DNA of 64,000 bases, taken from Oscarella lobularis (lineage: Eukaryota; Porifera; Homoscleromorpha; Homosclerophorida; Oscarellidae). Shown here one piece after another: positions 35,027 to 47,249 of this stretch (positions are counted from its first letter, which is position 1; each line of letters starts with the position of its first letter). The stretch covers positions 2,914,001-2,978,000 of the forward strand of contig NC_089185.1 of NCBI RefSeq assembly GCF_947507565.1, given 5' to 3'. The notes beneath the pieces are model-generated. The model worked only from the letters and a program-made list of their open reading frames with translations. It was not told the origin of the DNA and searched no databases. The position numbers and the translations under genes are program-made.

Positions 35027-36334
35027 ATGCAGTTCTTCTTCTTTCTTGCTACTCTCTCGTTCATATTCCAATGGGGGGAAAGTACAAGTACGTGCCAAAA
35101 TGCGAACCTCCGAGTCGTCTCGTCCGCAAAAGGGCCTACGGTCTGCATGTCGTTGAACGAGTACCAGAAACAAACTGTAGGCGTGAACGCAACGAAAGGA
35201 GAGGTTTGACATCTTACTATATAACTACTAAAAGCTATCTACTCGTCACGGTTACGTATAGAAAGGAGAGAGGGGAGTCGACGGACAGAAGGTAGGTCTG
35301 GTTTCCAGACAGAGACAGAGGGGCATGCATGACATTTCCACTAGGGAGAATCGGGTGGGACCATAGAAGGTAAGCGCTTATTTATATAATATGAAGTATG
35401 TTTATCGTAGTTAAAAAACTAAGAAGGGCTTCATACAAACGGATCGTGTTCATGCTATTGTATTGAACCGTGTCCGATTTCAAGTTCCAATGTTGTCTCG
35501 CTTAACGTCGGTGGAACGGTGTTCATGACGACTGTAGAGACTCTCACCCAAGACCCTCACTCAATTCTCGCTATCATGGTCGCGAACAATCAAAGCGAAC
35601 CGGACGGAAGTTATTTCTTTGATCGTGACCCCACCCATTTTCGCTACATATTAAATTATCTGCGAACGGGATTACTTTACGGCGATCAGCCCGATACCGA
35701 TCTCGCGAGAAGGGAGCTGCTACTTGAAGCCAGATACTACAACGTATCGGCAATGGTCCGACTCTTCAACCCGTTCAAAGATAGTGCTATACTTCCATAT
35801 GACAGCCAATACCAGAATGTCATGATGTCGTGGCTTCAGGAAGATGGAATCAGTTCTGATTGGAAGCTCATTTACAGAGGCACGAGGGACGGCTTCGCTG
35901 TGTCATCTTTCCACGCGTTCTGTGACAATAAGGGTCCTACAATAACCCTCATTAAATCGGTTGGAGATTGCATATTTGGAGGCTACAGCGATGTTTCGTG
36001 GACTAGTCGTGGTGCTTCTATCCAAAGTACGGACGCTTTCCTGTTTGCCTTTGTTTCTAATGGCCTGGGCACAACACCTTTTCGAGGGCGTGTATTCCAA
36101 AACTCTGCAGATGCTATGTACGACCACAAAGATTACGGTCCAACGTTTGGAAGAGGTCTCGATCTGCACATTGCAAGTGATAGTAACTCAAATACTAATA
36201 GTCACATAAATTGGGGACGTACTTACGAGTTGCCTGATGGCTATACCTTCGGTGGAAACGGCCGAACTTGGATTTGCGGGTATCAGTTTCAAACAATCGA
36301 AATTGAGGTCTTTGCACTGGCTTCCAGCAACTAA
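35027..36334 (+). CDS. Array gene 3: secreted collagen-like BTB-TLDc protein (alpha context)
   Basis: Exons 35027-35203, 35262-35291, 35345-35369, 35424-36334; 380 residues. Exon 2 is KGERGVDGQK and exon 3 GESGGTIE, keeping Gly every third residue. The exon 4 acceptor is ambiguous by three bases (AAG|AAG|GG), both in frame. Distinct TLDc loop residues: RGASIQ, NSADAMYDHKDYG, GRGLDLH, SHINWGRTYE. Its homologue in the second block is array gene 11 at 57,132. Confidence 0.87.
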
Positions 36335-36507
36335 ATCAGATGTTTCTGATTTGATGAACAGCCTGTAACTGCTGACATGTTTTACTTGATGTTGTCTTGT
36401 TGCCGTTCGTCCATGTTGTCTGATTTCTCAATTTGATGTGTTTTTCTGCAAGCATAATTCAGTCGTTACTGTACTACCATTTGATTCATCGCATGCAAAC
36501 TAGATAG

Positions 36508-37404
36508 CCTCCAATATTCGATCCGGCGACTCCTGCCGTCAACAAACCTCCAAGTCTCCCAGACAATTTTGTCGTACTCAACATCGGCGGAACAGTGTTC
36601 CTGACGACTATAGAGACACTCACTCAAGATCTGGACTCCGTCCTCGCGACGAATGTTACCTACTTCTTTGATCGTGACCCCACCCATTTTCGCTAAATAT
36701 TGAATTACCTGCGAACGGGAATATTTTACGAGCCCGATAACGATCTCGCGAAACAAGAGCTCCTACTCGAAGCGAAATACTACAACGTTTTGCACATCGT
36801 GGATCAGCTTGACCCGCCTTTCTCCAAAGAGAGTACCATACTTCCATATATCAGACGGTTCTCCAATCGTGGCTTCAGGAAGATGGAATCAGTTCTGACA
36901 ATTGGGAGTTGATTTATAGAGGCACTAGAGATGGCTTCAATAAGGGTCCAACAATAACCCTCATTAAATCGGTAGGAGATTGCATATTTGGAGGCTATAG
37001 TGATGTCTCGTGGAGTAGTAGCTCAGGGTATGTCAGCAGTACAGACGCTTTCCTGTTTGTCTTCGTTTCCAGTAGCCTAGGCACAACGCCTTTTCGAGGG
37101 CATGTAGTCAGAAACCCTGCCTGTATGCTATATATCAGGACAGCGGGTGGGGCCCAACATTTGGATATGGTCCCGACCTTCAAATTGCGGATAATAGTGA
37201 CTCAAATACTAGAGTTACCTGAATTGGGCATTCACCTACGAGACACCGGATGGCTACGACGGTGGAGAATGGGTTTGCGGGGTTAGTTTTCAAACAACCG
37301 AAATTGAAGTGTTTTCTCTGGCTTCCGGAGACATTTTGGATTGCCTGTCACTACCTTGCATATGTGTCACCTTTGATTTAGTTGTCAATGAGAGATGTCA
37401 CTGA
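36508..37404 (+). pseudogene. Type II BTB-TLDc pseudogene, 5' truncated
   Basis: It begins inside the proline-rich linker (CCTCCAATATTCGATCCGGC) with no signal peptide. The BTB carries a deletion (VTSEPD part lost) and a TAC to TAA stop (CGCTAAATATTG). The BTB-TLDc junction has a short deletion (CCATATATCAGACGG against CCATATGGCAGCGATTTTCAGACGG) that shifts frame, and the RDGF loop lost about 30 bases. Those last two lesions are shared with the pseudogene at 58,760. The 3' end differs from the intact type II copy, reading on past SLASG into a Cys-containing tail. Confidence 0.85.
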
Positions 37405-38135
37405 AGCCACTAGGATGGTTTGACTATTAATTAAGATCAATGATGCAACGCATCACGAGCTCTAGCGCTCTACGCGTGATATGGAAGACTTCAAGATGGC
37501 GGCGCGGAGAAGAACTCGTACAGTACTACTGTACGTGAAGCTCGAACAACGAGCGAACGAGTCAGGAAAAGGAAGAACGGGACTCAATGTTTCTAAAGCG
37601 TTTCGATTCGTCGCGGAAGCGATATCTGCACGGCCACCCTGTCATCATTCTCGATTTTAGTAGCGCACGTCGATCAAAGATGTCCGACGGCGAAGAAATG
37701 CAAAGAGAGGAGCCTAGCCGCCACTAAAGGGACCGATGCGTGCTGCAAAAAGCGAAACAAGTTTGCCTTTACAGTTCGAGACAATGATTTCGATCCAATT
37801 GGACGAGCGAAGCTGAAAACGAGGCTGGAAATGAAGATTCGCCGCATTGATGCCTGACGGACTTCTCGCGAAGACTCCATCGCGGACTCTAGTGGCATAA
37901 TTTCGGCGAGATTCAGCCGAGGTCCCCAACCTTTTCCTCCAAATAAGCGTCCACGTTAATTAATTAGTGAATAAAATAACGCCATAAAATAAATAATAAT
38001 ATCAGACGTGAATTCCATTCTTTAAACATACAGATCGTGATTGACTCCTGGAGGTCATGCACACCTGGAAGTATAAATAAGACGGGGTTGGGTTAGACCT
38101 GTTTCATATCACTCCTGCAAACGACGGTGTAGGCA
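37405..38135 (+). repeat. Gamma-class spacer with TATA promoter
   Basis: Repeated unit also at 47,580-48,320 and 59,766-60,506. It contains ATGGAAGACTTCAAGATGGC (37,481), a frame-broken 128-codon reading frame, a palindromic TTAATTAATTA stretch, and TATAAATA at 38,072, 57-64 bp before the next start codon. No intact gene is seen. Confidence 0.6.
38072..38079 (+). promoter_or_regulatory. TATA box of gamma-class array promoter
   Basis: TATAAATA 57-64 bp before the ATG of gene 4; identical context at 60,443-60,450 (gene 12) and at 48,298-48,305, where no gene follows. Confidence 0.55.
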
Positions 38136-39428
38136 ATGCAGTTCTTTCTCTTTCTCGCTACTGTTTCATCACTGATATTCGAATGGGGGAGAAGTACAAG
38201 CGCGTGCCAAAATGCGTTCCTCCGAGTCATCCGGTCCGCAGAAGGACCCACGGTCTGCATGTCGTTGAACCAGTACCAGAACGCAACGAAAGGAGAGGTT
38301 CGACGCTTTACTACTAAACCTATATGTACTCGTCACGGTCACGTATATATAGAAAGGAGAGAGGGGAGTCGACGGACAGAAGGTAGGTCTGGTTTCCAGG
38401 CAGAGACAGAGGGGCATGCATGACATGACATTTCCACTAGGGAGAATCGGGGACCATAGAAGGTAAGCGCTTATTTACATAATATGAGGTATGTTCATCG
38501 CAGTTAAAAAAACTAAGGAGGGCTTCATACAAACGGATCGTGTTCGTGCTACTGTATTAAACCGTGTCCGATCTCAAGTTCCAATGTCGTCTCGCTTAAC
38601 GTCGGTGGGACGGTGTTCATGACGACTGTAGAGACTCTCACCCAAGACCCTCGCTCGATTCTCGCGACCATGGTCGCGAACAATCAAAGCGAACCAGACG
38701 GAACTTATTTCTTTGATCGTGACCCCACCCATTTTCGCTACATATTGAATTATCTGCGAACGGGATTACTTTACGACGATCAGCCCGATACCGATCTCGC
38801 GAGAAAGGAACTGCTATTTGAAGCCAGATACTACAACGTATCGGCAATGGTCCGACTCTTCAACCCGTTCAAAGATAGTGCTGTACTTCCATATGACAGC
38901 CAGTATCAGAACGTCATGATGTCGTGGCTTCAGGAAGATGGGATCAGTTCTGATTGGAATCTCATTTACAGAGGAACGAGAGACGGCTTCGCTGCGTCAT
39001 CTTTCCACACGTTCTGTGACAATAAGGGTCCTACAATAACTCTCATCAAATCGGTTGGAGATTGCATATTTGGAGGCTACAGCGATGTTTCGTGGACTAG
39101 TCGTGGTGCTTATATCGAAAGTACGGACGCTTTCCTGTTTGCCTTTGTTTCTAATGGCCTGGGCACAACACCTTTTCGAGGGCGTGTATTCCAAAACGCT
39201 GGAAATGCTATGTATGACAACAGCGGGTACGGTCCAACGTTTGGAGGAGGTTTTGATCTGTACATTGCAAGTGATAGTAACTCAAATACTAATAGCTACA
39301 TGAATTGGGGAAATACTTACGAGTTGCCTGATGGCTATACCCACGGTGGAAGCGGCCAAACTTGGATTTGCGGGTATAATTTTCAAACAATCGAAATTGA
39401 GGTCTTTGCCCTGGCTTCCAGCAACTAA
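38136..39428 (+). CDS. Array gene 4: secreted collagen-like BTB-TLDc protein (gamma context)
   Basis: Exons 38136-38297, 38353-38382, 38441-38462, 38518-39428; 374 residues. Gamma-class exon 1 (MQFFLFLATVSSLIFEWGRS, CQNAFLRVIRS) is five residues shorter, with NQYQNATKGE. Exon 3 is three bases shorter (GESGTIE), removing one residue but keeping frame. Distinct residues: DGTYFFDRD, RGAYIESTD, GGFDLYIAS, SGQTWICGYNF. Homologue of array gene 12 at 60,507. Confidence 0.87.
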
Positions 39429-40486
39429 ATCAGATGTTTCTGATTTGATGAACAGCCTGTATGTTTTCACTTGATGTTGTCTTGTTGCCGTTCGTCCAAG
39501 TTGTCTGATGTTTTTTTCTGCAAGCTTCAGTCGCTAGGTGCCACCATTTGACTTAGTATGCAGTCTACTACACCATGAGCATTGATACTACGAATAGGTT
39601 CATTTCTCTCGTATATTTTTAGATACCACATCAGACCAGATATTTCCAGTCATTCGTACGTGCATGCGCGCGCAATCACAAGACTACGGTACTTGTCGTG
39701 GAAGGAGGAAAACAGCTTTTGAACGAAGTGGCCCCAGAAGCTCCAAGGCGCACCACGTCCGTTGGCGGCAGGCCGTCGCAAGGCTGCCAGTCGGTGGGCC
39801 ACTAGTCGGTCGATGACGTCATGTACGTCGTGGATGCAACGCGTCGGTCTCGGCGATTATGCGGCCGTTTTCAAAGCGAACGAAGTCGATGGAGCGTGTT
39901 TGAGCAAATAAATAATGACATGCTCAAGAACGATTAGAATGTGGCTGCATGCATGCTCTTGGAAACAGGCAGCGCATTCTCAGAAAAGTGCAATTGCTTT
40001 TTGGAAACGTTAAGTAGTAGTAATTGTGTGTGCCCGTGCAAGCGTCGGCTTTCTTATATTCTTCCCTTTTTTTGGCTATCGTTGTTTTGCTTTCGTAATT
40101 TTTGTTTCCCTCCATTGATTATCCATGGGGACGGCGATTTCGAGCACTCCTCCTCGAAAATCGAGAACCTGGACGGTGATTTGAAGGCCCTGATGACGCC
40201 ACGCGCAGCTAAAACGGACTCTCTAAGACTCACGAAGAGTTATTGGACGACTAGGCATCATTTCGGCGAGATTCGGACGAACGGTCAGCGTCTCAGCACG
40301 CGCCTTCGATCTTTCTACGTAGTGACCATGGGCAGTGTCTCAAGCAGTGTTCACACGCGACGTTTCCTCCAAGCGTGTTATTACGTCAGACCGTGAGTTC
40401 CATTCTCTAGAGAGATTGGCTCGCATGTGGCATAACCATAGCGACGGGAGCGGACTTAAACGCGGTGGTATAGCAGAACACAGGCA
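39429..40486 (+). repeat. Spacer with broken SAM-exon relic
   Basis: The SAM relic runs about 39,711-40,018. Compared with the parent exon it has TGG to TAG (CACTAGTCGG), a one-base loss (GTGTTTGAGC) and a further stop (GATTAGAATG). The flank to the next start matches 29,445-29,830. No gene. Confidence 0.75.
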
Positions 40487-41792
40487 ATGCAGTTCTTCTT
40501 CTTTCTTGCTACTCTCTCGTTCATATTCCAATGCGGGGAAAGTACAAGTACGTGCCAAAATGCGAACCTCCGAGTCGTCTTGTCTGAAAAAGGGCCTACG
40601 GTCTGCATGTCGTTGAACGAGTACCAGAAACAAACTGTAGGCGTGAACGCAACGAAAGGAGAGGTTTGACATCTTACTATATAACTACTAAAAGCTATCT
40701 ACTCGTCACGGTTACGTATAGAAAGGGGAGAAGGGAGCCGACGGGCAAAAGGTAGGCCTGGTTTCCAGTCGGAGACAGAGGCGGCATGCATGACATTTCT
40801 ACTATAGGGAGAATCCGGTGGGGCCATAGAAGGTAAGCATTTATATATATGAAGTATTCTTTATCGTAGTATAAAACTAAGGAGGGCTACATACGAACGG
40901 ATCGTGTTCGTGCTATTGTATTGAACCGTGTCCGATTTCAAGTTCCAATGTCGTCTCGCTTAACGTCGGTGGGACGGTGTTCATGGCGACTGTAGAGACT
41001 CTCGCCCAAGACCCTCACTCGATTCTCGCGACCATGGTCGCGAACAATCAAAGCGAACCGGACGGAAGTTATTTCTTCGATCGTGACCCCACCCATTTTC
41101 GCTACATATTGAATTATCTGCGAACGGGATTACTTTACAGGGATCAGCCCGATACCAATCTTGCGAGAAGGGAGCTACTACTTGAAGCCAGATACTACAA
41201 CGTATCGGCAATGGTCCGACTCTTCAACCCGTTCAAAGAAAGTGCTATACTTCCATATGACAGCCAATATCAGACCGTCATGATATCGTGGCTTCATGAA
41301 GATGGAATCAGTTCTGATTGGAAGCTCATTTACAGAGGCACGAGAGACGGCTTCGCTGCGTCATCTTTTCACACGTTCTGTGACAATAAGGGTCCTACAA
41401 TAACTCTCATCAAATCGGTTGGAGATTGCGTATTTGGAGGCTACACTAATGTTTCATGGACTAGTAGAAATAGTTATATCCAAAGTACGGACGCTTTCCT
41501 GTTTGCCTTTGTTTCTAATGGCCTGGGCACAACACCTTTTCGAGGGCGTGTATTCCAAAACTCTCAATATGCTATGGTTGACCACATCGCGTACGGCCCA
41601 GTATTTGGAGGAGGTAACGATCTGCTCATTGCAAGTGATAGTAACTCAAATACTAATAGTTACATAAATTGGGGACATACTTACGAGTTGCCTGATGGCT
41701 ATACCTACGGTGGAAACGGCCGAACTTGGATTTGCGGAGCACATTTTCAAACAATCGAAATAGAGGTCTTTGCACTGGCTTCCAACAACTAA
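40487..41792 (+). CDS. Array gene 5: secreted collagen-like BTB-TLDc protein (alpha context)
   Basis: Exons 40487-40663, 40722-40751, 40808-40832, 40882-41792; 380 residues. Exon 1 has QCGESTSTC, adding one Cys near the predicted cleavage site compared with the QWGES of its relatives. Collagen-like exons are KGEKGADGQK and GESGGAIE. Loop residues unlike neighbours: YTNVSW, NSYIQ, NSQYAMVDHIAYGPVFGGGNDLLI. With gene 6 it repeats the gene 1-gene 2 pair 9.94 kb downstream. Confidence 0.87.
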
Positions 41793-42539
41793 ATTTGACG
41801 AACTGCCTGTAACTGCTGACATGTTTCCTCTTGATGTTGCCTAGTCAGTTCATGTTGTCTGATTTCTCTGCGAGTTTCAGTCGTTTGCTAAAAGTAATTA
41901 GGTGCTACTATTTGACTTAGCAGCCTACTACAGTAGTCACCTTGACTCAACTTCGAAGCTCGCCGTACGATAATAGCAGCACTTTGGTAGTGTAGAAAAT
42001 CAAAGCTCAGCTGAACGCAATCGTGTACGGCGGAAGCGAACCGGTAAAAGAAGATCAGTAGAAAAATTTTCGGATGAAGTCAGGAATTGATTAATTTGTC
42101 CCTTTGTCCGCTCACTGAAGGATTATCCGAGACTCGTCTTTCAGTGAAGAAATCTTGATGGAAGAAGACTGTGACGGTCAGGACGAGGACCTCGTAATAT
42201 TGAATCGTGTAAATTGTTTTGCAGCGAATCAATAGACAACAAGCTGAACAGGTAAGAGCTTGGCCTAAATAAATAGCAGTAAATGTTCTATTCTACCTTC
42301 CAGCACTTGGAAGCGGTGAGACCTAAAATTTAGTGAAAGTGATATATGTAGGCAGTTTTTCTATACCTCAACCGTTAGGAATGCAGCTTTTGGACGACTA
42401 CAGCATATGCCTTCTTTCGCATAGGCAGTTGTTATGATTGGGTCCAGGAGGTCGCACCTGGTGGCATCACCATAACTGTATAAATGAGACGGAATTGACA
42501 GTTATATATCACTCCTACGAACTACCAGAGCGCAAGGCA
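41793..42539 (+). repeat. Spacer with relic of SH2/SAM linker exons (second copy); beta promoter
   Basis: The relic spans about 41,990-42,372 and closely matches 32,052-32,440, with a few private changes such as loss of GA in the AAAGAGAAG tract. TATAAAT lies at 42,479. Confidence 0.75.
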
Positions 42540-43819
42540 ATGCAGTTCTTGTTCTTTCTCGCTACTGTTTCGTTGCTATTTGAATGGGGAGAAAGTACAA
42601 ACACGTGCCAAAATGCTCTCCTCCGAGTCGTCTCGTCCGCCGAAGGACCAACGGTCTGCATGTCGTTGAACGAGTACCAGAAACGAAGTGGAGGCGTGAA
42701 CGCAACGAAAGGAGAGGTCTGACATCTTACTATAACGACTAAATCTATGTACTCGTCACGGTCACGTATATAGAAAGGAGAGAAGGGAGCCGACGGTCAG
42801 AAGGTATACGTGGGTCTGGTTCTAGTCAGAGACAGCCTGAGGCATTTTTTATTTCCGCTAGGGAGAATCGGGTGGGGCCACAGAAGGTAAGCATTTCGAT
42901 ATGACGTTTTGTTTATCTTAGTCTTCTAAACGAAGGGCTACATGCTTTTATTGAACCGTGTCGGAGTTCCAATGCCATCTCGCTCAACATCGGTGGGAGA
43001 GTGTTCATGACGACTATAGAGACAATCACTCGAGATCCTTACTCGATCCTCGCGACCGCGGTTATGAAGAATCAAAGCGAACCTGACGGAAGTTACTTCT
43101 TTGATCGAGACTTCACCTATTTTCGCTACATTTTGAATTACCTGCGAACGGGAATACTTTACCGCGACCAGCCCGATAGCGATCTCGCGAAAAGGGAGTT
43201 TCTACTTGAAGCCCAATACTACAACGTATCGGCAATCTTCGCACTTTTCAACCCTTTCAAAGATAGTGCTATACTTCCATATGACAGCCAATATCAGAGC
43301 GTCATGATGTCGTGGCTTCAGGAAGATGGAACCTATTCCGTCAATTGGAAGCTCATTTACAGAGGAACGAGAGACGGCTTCGCCGCGTCATCTTTTCACA
43401 CGTTGTGTGACAATAAGGGTCCTACAATAACTCTCATTAAATCGGTTGGAGATTGCATATTTGGAGGCTACAGCGATGTTTCGTGGACTAGTAGAAATGA
43501 TTATATCCAAAGTACGGACGCTTTCCTGTTTGCCTTTGTTTCTAATGGCCTGAGCACAACACCTTTTCGAGGGCGTGTATTCCAAAACTCTGCAAATGCT
43601 ATGTATGACCACAGTTCGTACGGTCCAACGTTTGGAGGAGGTTTTGATCTGCACATTGCAAGTAATAGTAACTTGAATGAAGCCAGTTACATGAATTGGG
43701 GAATTACTTACGAGTTGCCTGATGGCTATACCTCTGGTGGCAGCGGCCTAACTTGGATTTGCGGGTATAATTTTCAAGCAATTGAAATAGAGGTCTTTGC
43801 ACAGGCTTCCAGCAACTAA
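42540..43819 (+). CDS. Array gene 6: secreted collagen-like BTB-TLDc protein (beta context)
   Basis: Exons 42540-42716, 42774-42803, 42862-42886, 42936-43819; 371 residues. Exon 3 keeps Gly (GESGGATE). The linker has a single Cys (IEPCRSSN). The BTB is divergent: ATAVMKNQSEPDG, DFTYFRYILNYLRTGI, LAKREFLLEAQYY. The TLDc start has two extra residues (EDGTYSVNWKLIY), the form found in type II. Late loop NLNEASYMNWGI is shared in part with array gene 11. It ends FAQASSN. Confidence 0.86.
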
Positions 43820-44885
43820 ATCAGATGTTTCTGATTTGATGAACAGCCTGTAACTGCTGATATGTTTTCACTTGACGTTGTCTTGTTGCCGTTCGTCCAA
43901 GTTGTCTGATGTTTTTTTCTGCAAGCTTCAGTCGTTAGGTGCTACCATTTGACTTAGTATGCAGTCTACTACACCATGAGCATTGATACTACGAATAGGT
44001 TCATTTCTCTCGTATATTTTTAGATACCACATCAGACCAGATATTTCCAGTCATTCGTACGTGCATGCGCGCGCAATCACAAGACTACGGTACTTGTCGT
44101 GGAGGAGGAAAGCAGCTTTTGAACGAAGTGGCCCCACGCAGAAGCTCCAAGGCGCACCACGTCCGTTGGCGGCAGGCGTCGCTAGGCGGCCGGTCGGTGG
44201 GCCACTAGTCGGTCGATGACGTCATGTACGTCGTGGATGCAACGCGTCGGTCTCGGCGATTATGCGGCCGTTTTCAAAGCGAACGAAGTCGATGGAGCGT
44301 GTTTGAGCAAATAAATAATGACATGCTCAAGAACGATTAGAATGTGGCTGCATGCATGCTCTTGGAAACAGGCAGCGCATTCTCAGAAAAGTGCAATTGC
44401 TTGTTGGAAACGTTAAGTAGTAGTAATTGTGTGTGCCCGTGCAAGCGCCGGCTTTTTTATATTCTCCCCTTTTTTTGCTATCGTTGTTTCGCTTTTCGTA
44501 ATTTTTGTTTCCCTCCATCGATTATCCGGGGGGACGGCGATTTCGAGCACTCCTCCTCGAAAATCGAGAACCTGGACGGTGATTTGAAGGGCGATGACGC
44601 CACGGGCAGCTAAAACGGACTCTCTAAGACTCACGAAGAATTATTGGACGACTAGGCATCATTTCGGCGAGATTCGGACGAACGGTCAGCGTCTCAGCAC
44701 GCGCCTTCGATCTTTCTACGTAGTGACCATGGGCAGTGTCTCAAGCAGTGTTCACACGCGACGTTTCCTCCAAGCGTGTTATTACGTCAGACCGTGAGTT
44801 CCATTCTCTAGAGATTGGCTCGCACGTGGCATAACCATAGCGACGGGAGCGGACCTAAACGCGGTGGTATAGCAGAACACAGGCA
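43820..44885 (+). repeat. Spacer with broken SAM-exon relic
   Basis: The SAM relic, about 44,103-44,415, shares the TGG-to-TAG, one-base deletion and GATTAGAATG lesions of the 39.7-40.0 kb relic, so these two copies are sisters. A private CGCA insertion lies near 44,137. Confidence 0.75.
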
Positions 44886-46190
44886 ATGCAGTTCTTCTTC
44901 TTTCTTGCTACTCTCTCGTTCATATTCCAATGGGGGGAAAGTACAAGTACGTGCCAAAATGCGAATCTCCGAGTCGTCTCGTCCGAAAAAGGGCCTACGG
45001 TCTGCATGTCGTTGAACGAGTACCAGAAACAAACTGTAGGCGTGAACGCAACGAAAGGAGAGGTTTGACATCTTACTATATAACTACTAAAAGCTATCTA
45101 CTCGTCACGGTTACGTATAGAAAGGGGAGAAGGGAGCCGACGGGCAAAAGGTAGGCCTGGTTTCCAGTCGGAGACAGAGGCGGCATGCATGACATTTCTA
45201 CTATAGGGAGAATCGGGTGGGGCCATAGAAGGTAAGCATTTATATATGGAGTATTCTTTTATCGTAGTGTAAAACTAAGGAGGGCTACATACGAACGGAT
45301 CGTGTTCGTGCTATTGTATTGAACCGTGTCCGATCTCAAGTTCCAATGTCGTCTCGCTTAACGTCGGTGGGACGGTGTTCATGACGACTGTAGAGACTCT
45401 CACCCAAGACCCTCACTCGATTCTCGCGACCATGGTCGCGAACAATCAAAGCGAACCGGACGGAAGTTATTTCTTCGATCGTGACCCCACCCATTTTCGC
45501 TACATATTGAATTATCTGCGAACGGGATTACTTTACAGTGATCAGCCCGATACCGATCTTGCGAGAAGGGAGCTGCTACTTGAAGCCAGATACTACAACG
45601 TATCGGCAATGGTCCGACTCTTCAACCCGTTCAAAGATAGTGCTGTACTTCCATATGACAGCCAATATCAGAACGTCATGATGTCGTGGCTTCATGAAGA
45701 TGGACTCAGTTCTTATTGGAAGCTAATTTACAGAGGCACGAGAGATGGCTTCGGCGCGTTATTTTTCCACGCGTTGTGTGACGACAAAGGCCCAACAATA
45801 ACTCTCATTAAATCGGTTGGAGATTGCATATTTGGAGGCTACAGTGACGTTTCGTGGACTAGTAGAAATGCTTATATCCAAAGTACGAACGCTTTCCTGT
45901 TTGCTTTCGTTTCTAATGGCCTGGGCAGAACACCTTTTCAAGGGCGTGTATTCCGAAACTCTGCAAATGCTATGTATGACCACGATTCGTACGGTCCAAC
46001 ATTTGGAGGAGCTTACGATCTGCACATTGCAAGTGATAGTAACTCGAATAATAATAGCTACATAAATTGGGGAAATTCTTACGAGTTGCCTGATGGCTAT
46101 ACCTACGGTGGCAGCGGCCAAACTTGGATTTGCGGGTATCATTTTAAAACAATTGAAATTGAGGTCTTTGCACAGGCTTCCAGCAACTGA
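44886..46190 (+). CDS. Array gene 7: secreted collagen-like BTB-TLDc protein (alpha context)
   Basis: Exons 44886-45062, 45121-45150, 45207-45231, 45280-46190; 380 residues. The TLDc domain carries a cluster of changes shared only with array gene 13: SSYWKLIY, GALFFHALCDDKG, LGRTPFQGRVFRNS, YDHDSYGPTFGGAYDLH. The changes LGTTPFRG to LGRTPFQG and CDN to CDD fall at otherwise invariant positions, so this is a distinct functional subtype or a converted pair. Confidence 0.87.
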
Positions 46191-46284
46191 ATTTGACGAA
46201 ATACCTGTAACTGCTTGCATGTTTCTACTTGATGTTGCCTAGTCAGTTCATGTTGTCTGATTTCTCAATTTGGTGTTTGTCTGC

Positions 46285-46368
46285 TAGTAGAACCAAAATG
46301 CGATCCCTTGGGTCGTTTCGTCCGCAGAAGGACCGAAGGTCTGCATGTCGTTGAACGAGTACTAGGGC
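46285..46368 (+). pseudogene. Relic of an array exon 1
   Basis: CCAAAATGCGATCCCTTGGG through GTCTGCATGTCGTTGAACGA matches the CQNA...VCMSLNEY part of exon 1, without signal peptide and followed by TAG. A second relic of the same kind lies at about 50,722-50,800. Confidence 0.7.
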
Positions 46369-46728
46369 AATTTGAGTGAGCTTGGAAGCACGTTTATTTA
46401 GAACATAAAAGCTACGTACAAGCGTGCAGCGTAAAAAAGACGTCGATTCTGTCTTAGGTCGTTCGTTTCCTCCGACACATGCTATCCATGTCTCTCTTCT
46501 ATTCGTGTATTTTATTCTTCATTTCCTTCCACCTAAAAGAAAGAAGTTAGTCATCTGTCAAATAGTCGTTTTACGTACCTTTTCTACCTTTTCTGCCTTC
46601 TCTTCTTCCACGTGGTGTGGCCTGGGTAATGCCAATGCGAACGCATTGGAAAAAGGTACGTACACGGAGAGATTGAACAGATTTTATCTTTCTTTTTTTT
46701 AGATTTTCTCGCGCATCGAAGTCAGGAA
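46369..46728. other. Unassigned DNA partly repeated at 50,800-51,000
   Basis: The stretch AAAAGCTACGTACAAG...GTGCAGCGTAAAAAAG recurs at about 50,830. On the minus strand a possible last exon (GTGGAAGGAAATGAAG) follows a TTTTAG acceptor, but no full gene could be built. Confidence 0.3.
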
Positions 46729-47197
46729 ATGAATACGAAGACGATCCGCAAGAGAAAATGCATGCACGCGGTAAGTATTGCGAAAACGAACGAACGAATG
46801 CATGCAGCACGCTCCAACGTTTTATTTGTGCAAAATACAGTTCGAATGCTTCGCAATAACGCCAGAAAAAGAAGAACACTTAGCGTGCGTACGAGTTTGC
46901 GTCGAAATCGTTCCTTGTAGAGTGTCGCGAGGCCGTTTTTGCCTACAGCGCACTGTCCGTCCGTCCCTACGCGATGGACGATTCGGATGCCTCGCAAATC
47001 GACGATCGAACTCGATTCGGCCGGCAAAATGACAATCCTTTTCCGTTTCAAGTCCGAAGAGACGATCAGCACGATCTCGACGATCGGCTCTTCGACGTAG
47101 AAACGATCGCCGTCGCCGGTCTCGTTTTTTCGTCATCGACAGCGACGATCGATCGCAATTCCGCGAACATTCAGTTACTCGTTATCAACAAATACCG
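46729..47197 (+). CDS. Three-exon gene fragment, not recognised
   Basis: Exons 46729-46770, 46808-46884 and 46949-47197 join in frame (MNTKTIRKRKCMHA, HAPTFYLCKIQFECFAIT, ALSVRPYAMDDSDASQ) to about 122 residues ending at a consensus donor (CCG|GTAAGC). After about 50 bp the DNA becomes gamma-class array repeat, so the rest of the gene appears lost. Asp-rich, no known domain. The second donor (GTGCGT) was chosen by phase only. Confidence 0.35.
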
Positions 47198-47249
47198 GTA
47201 AGCAGGATATTGGTACATACTGTGGTCATGCAACTATATATGCGTTTAC

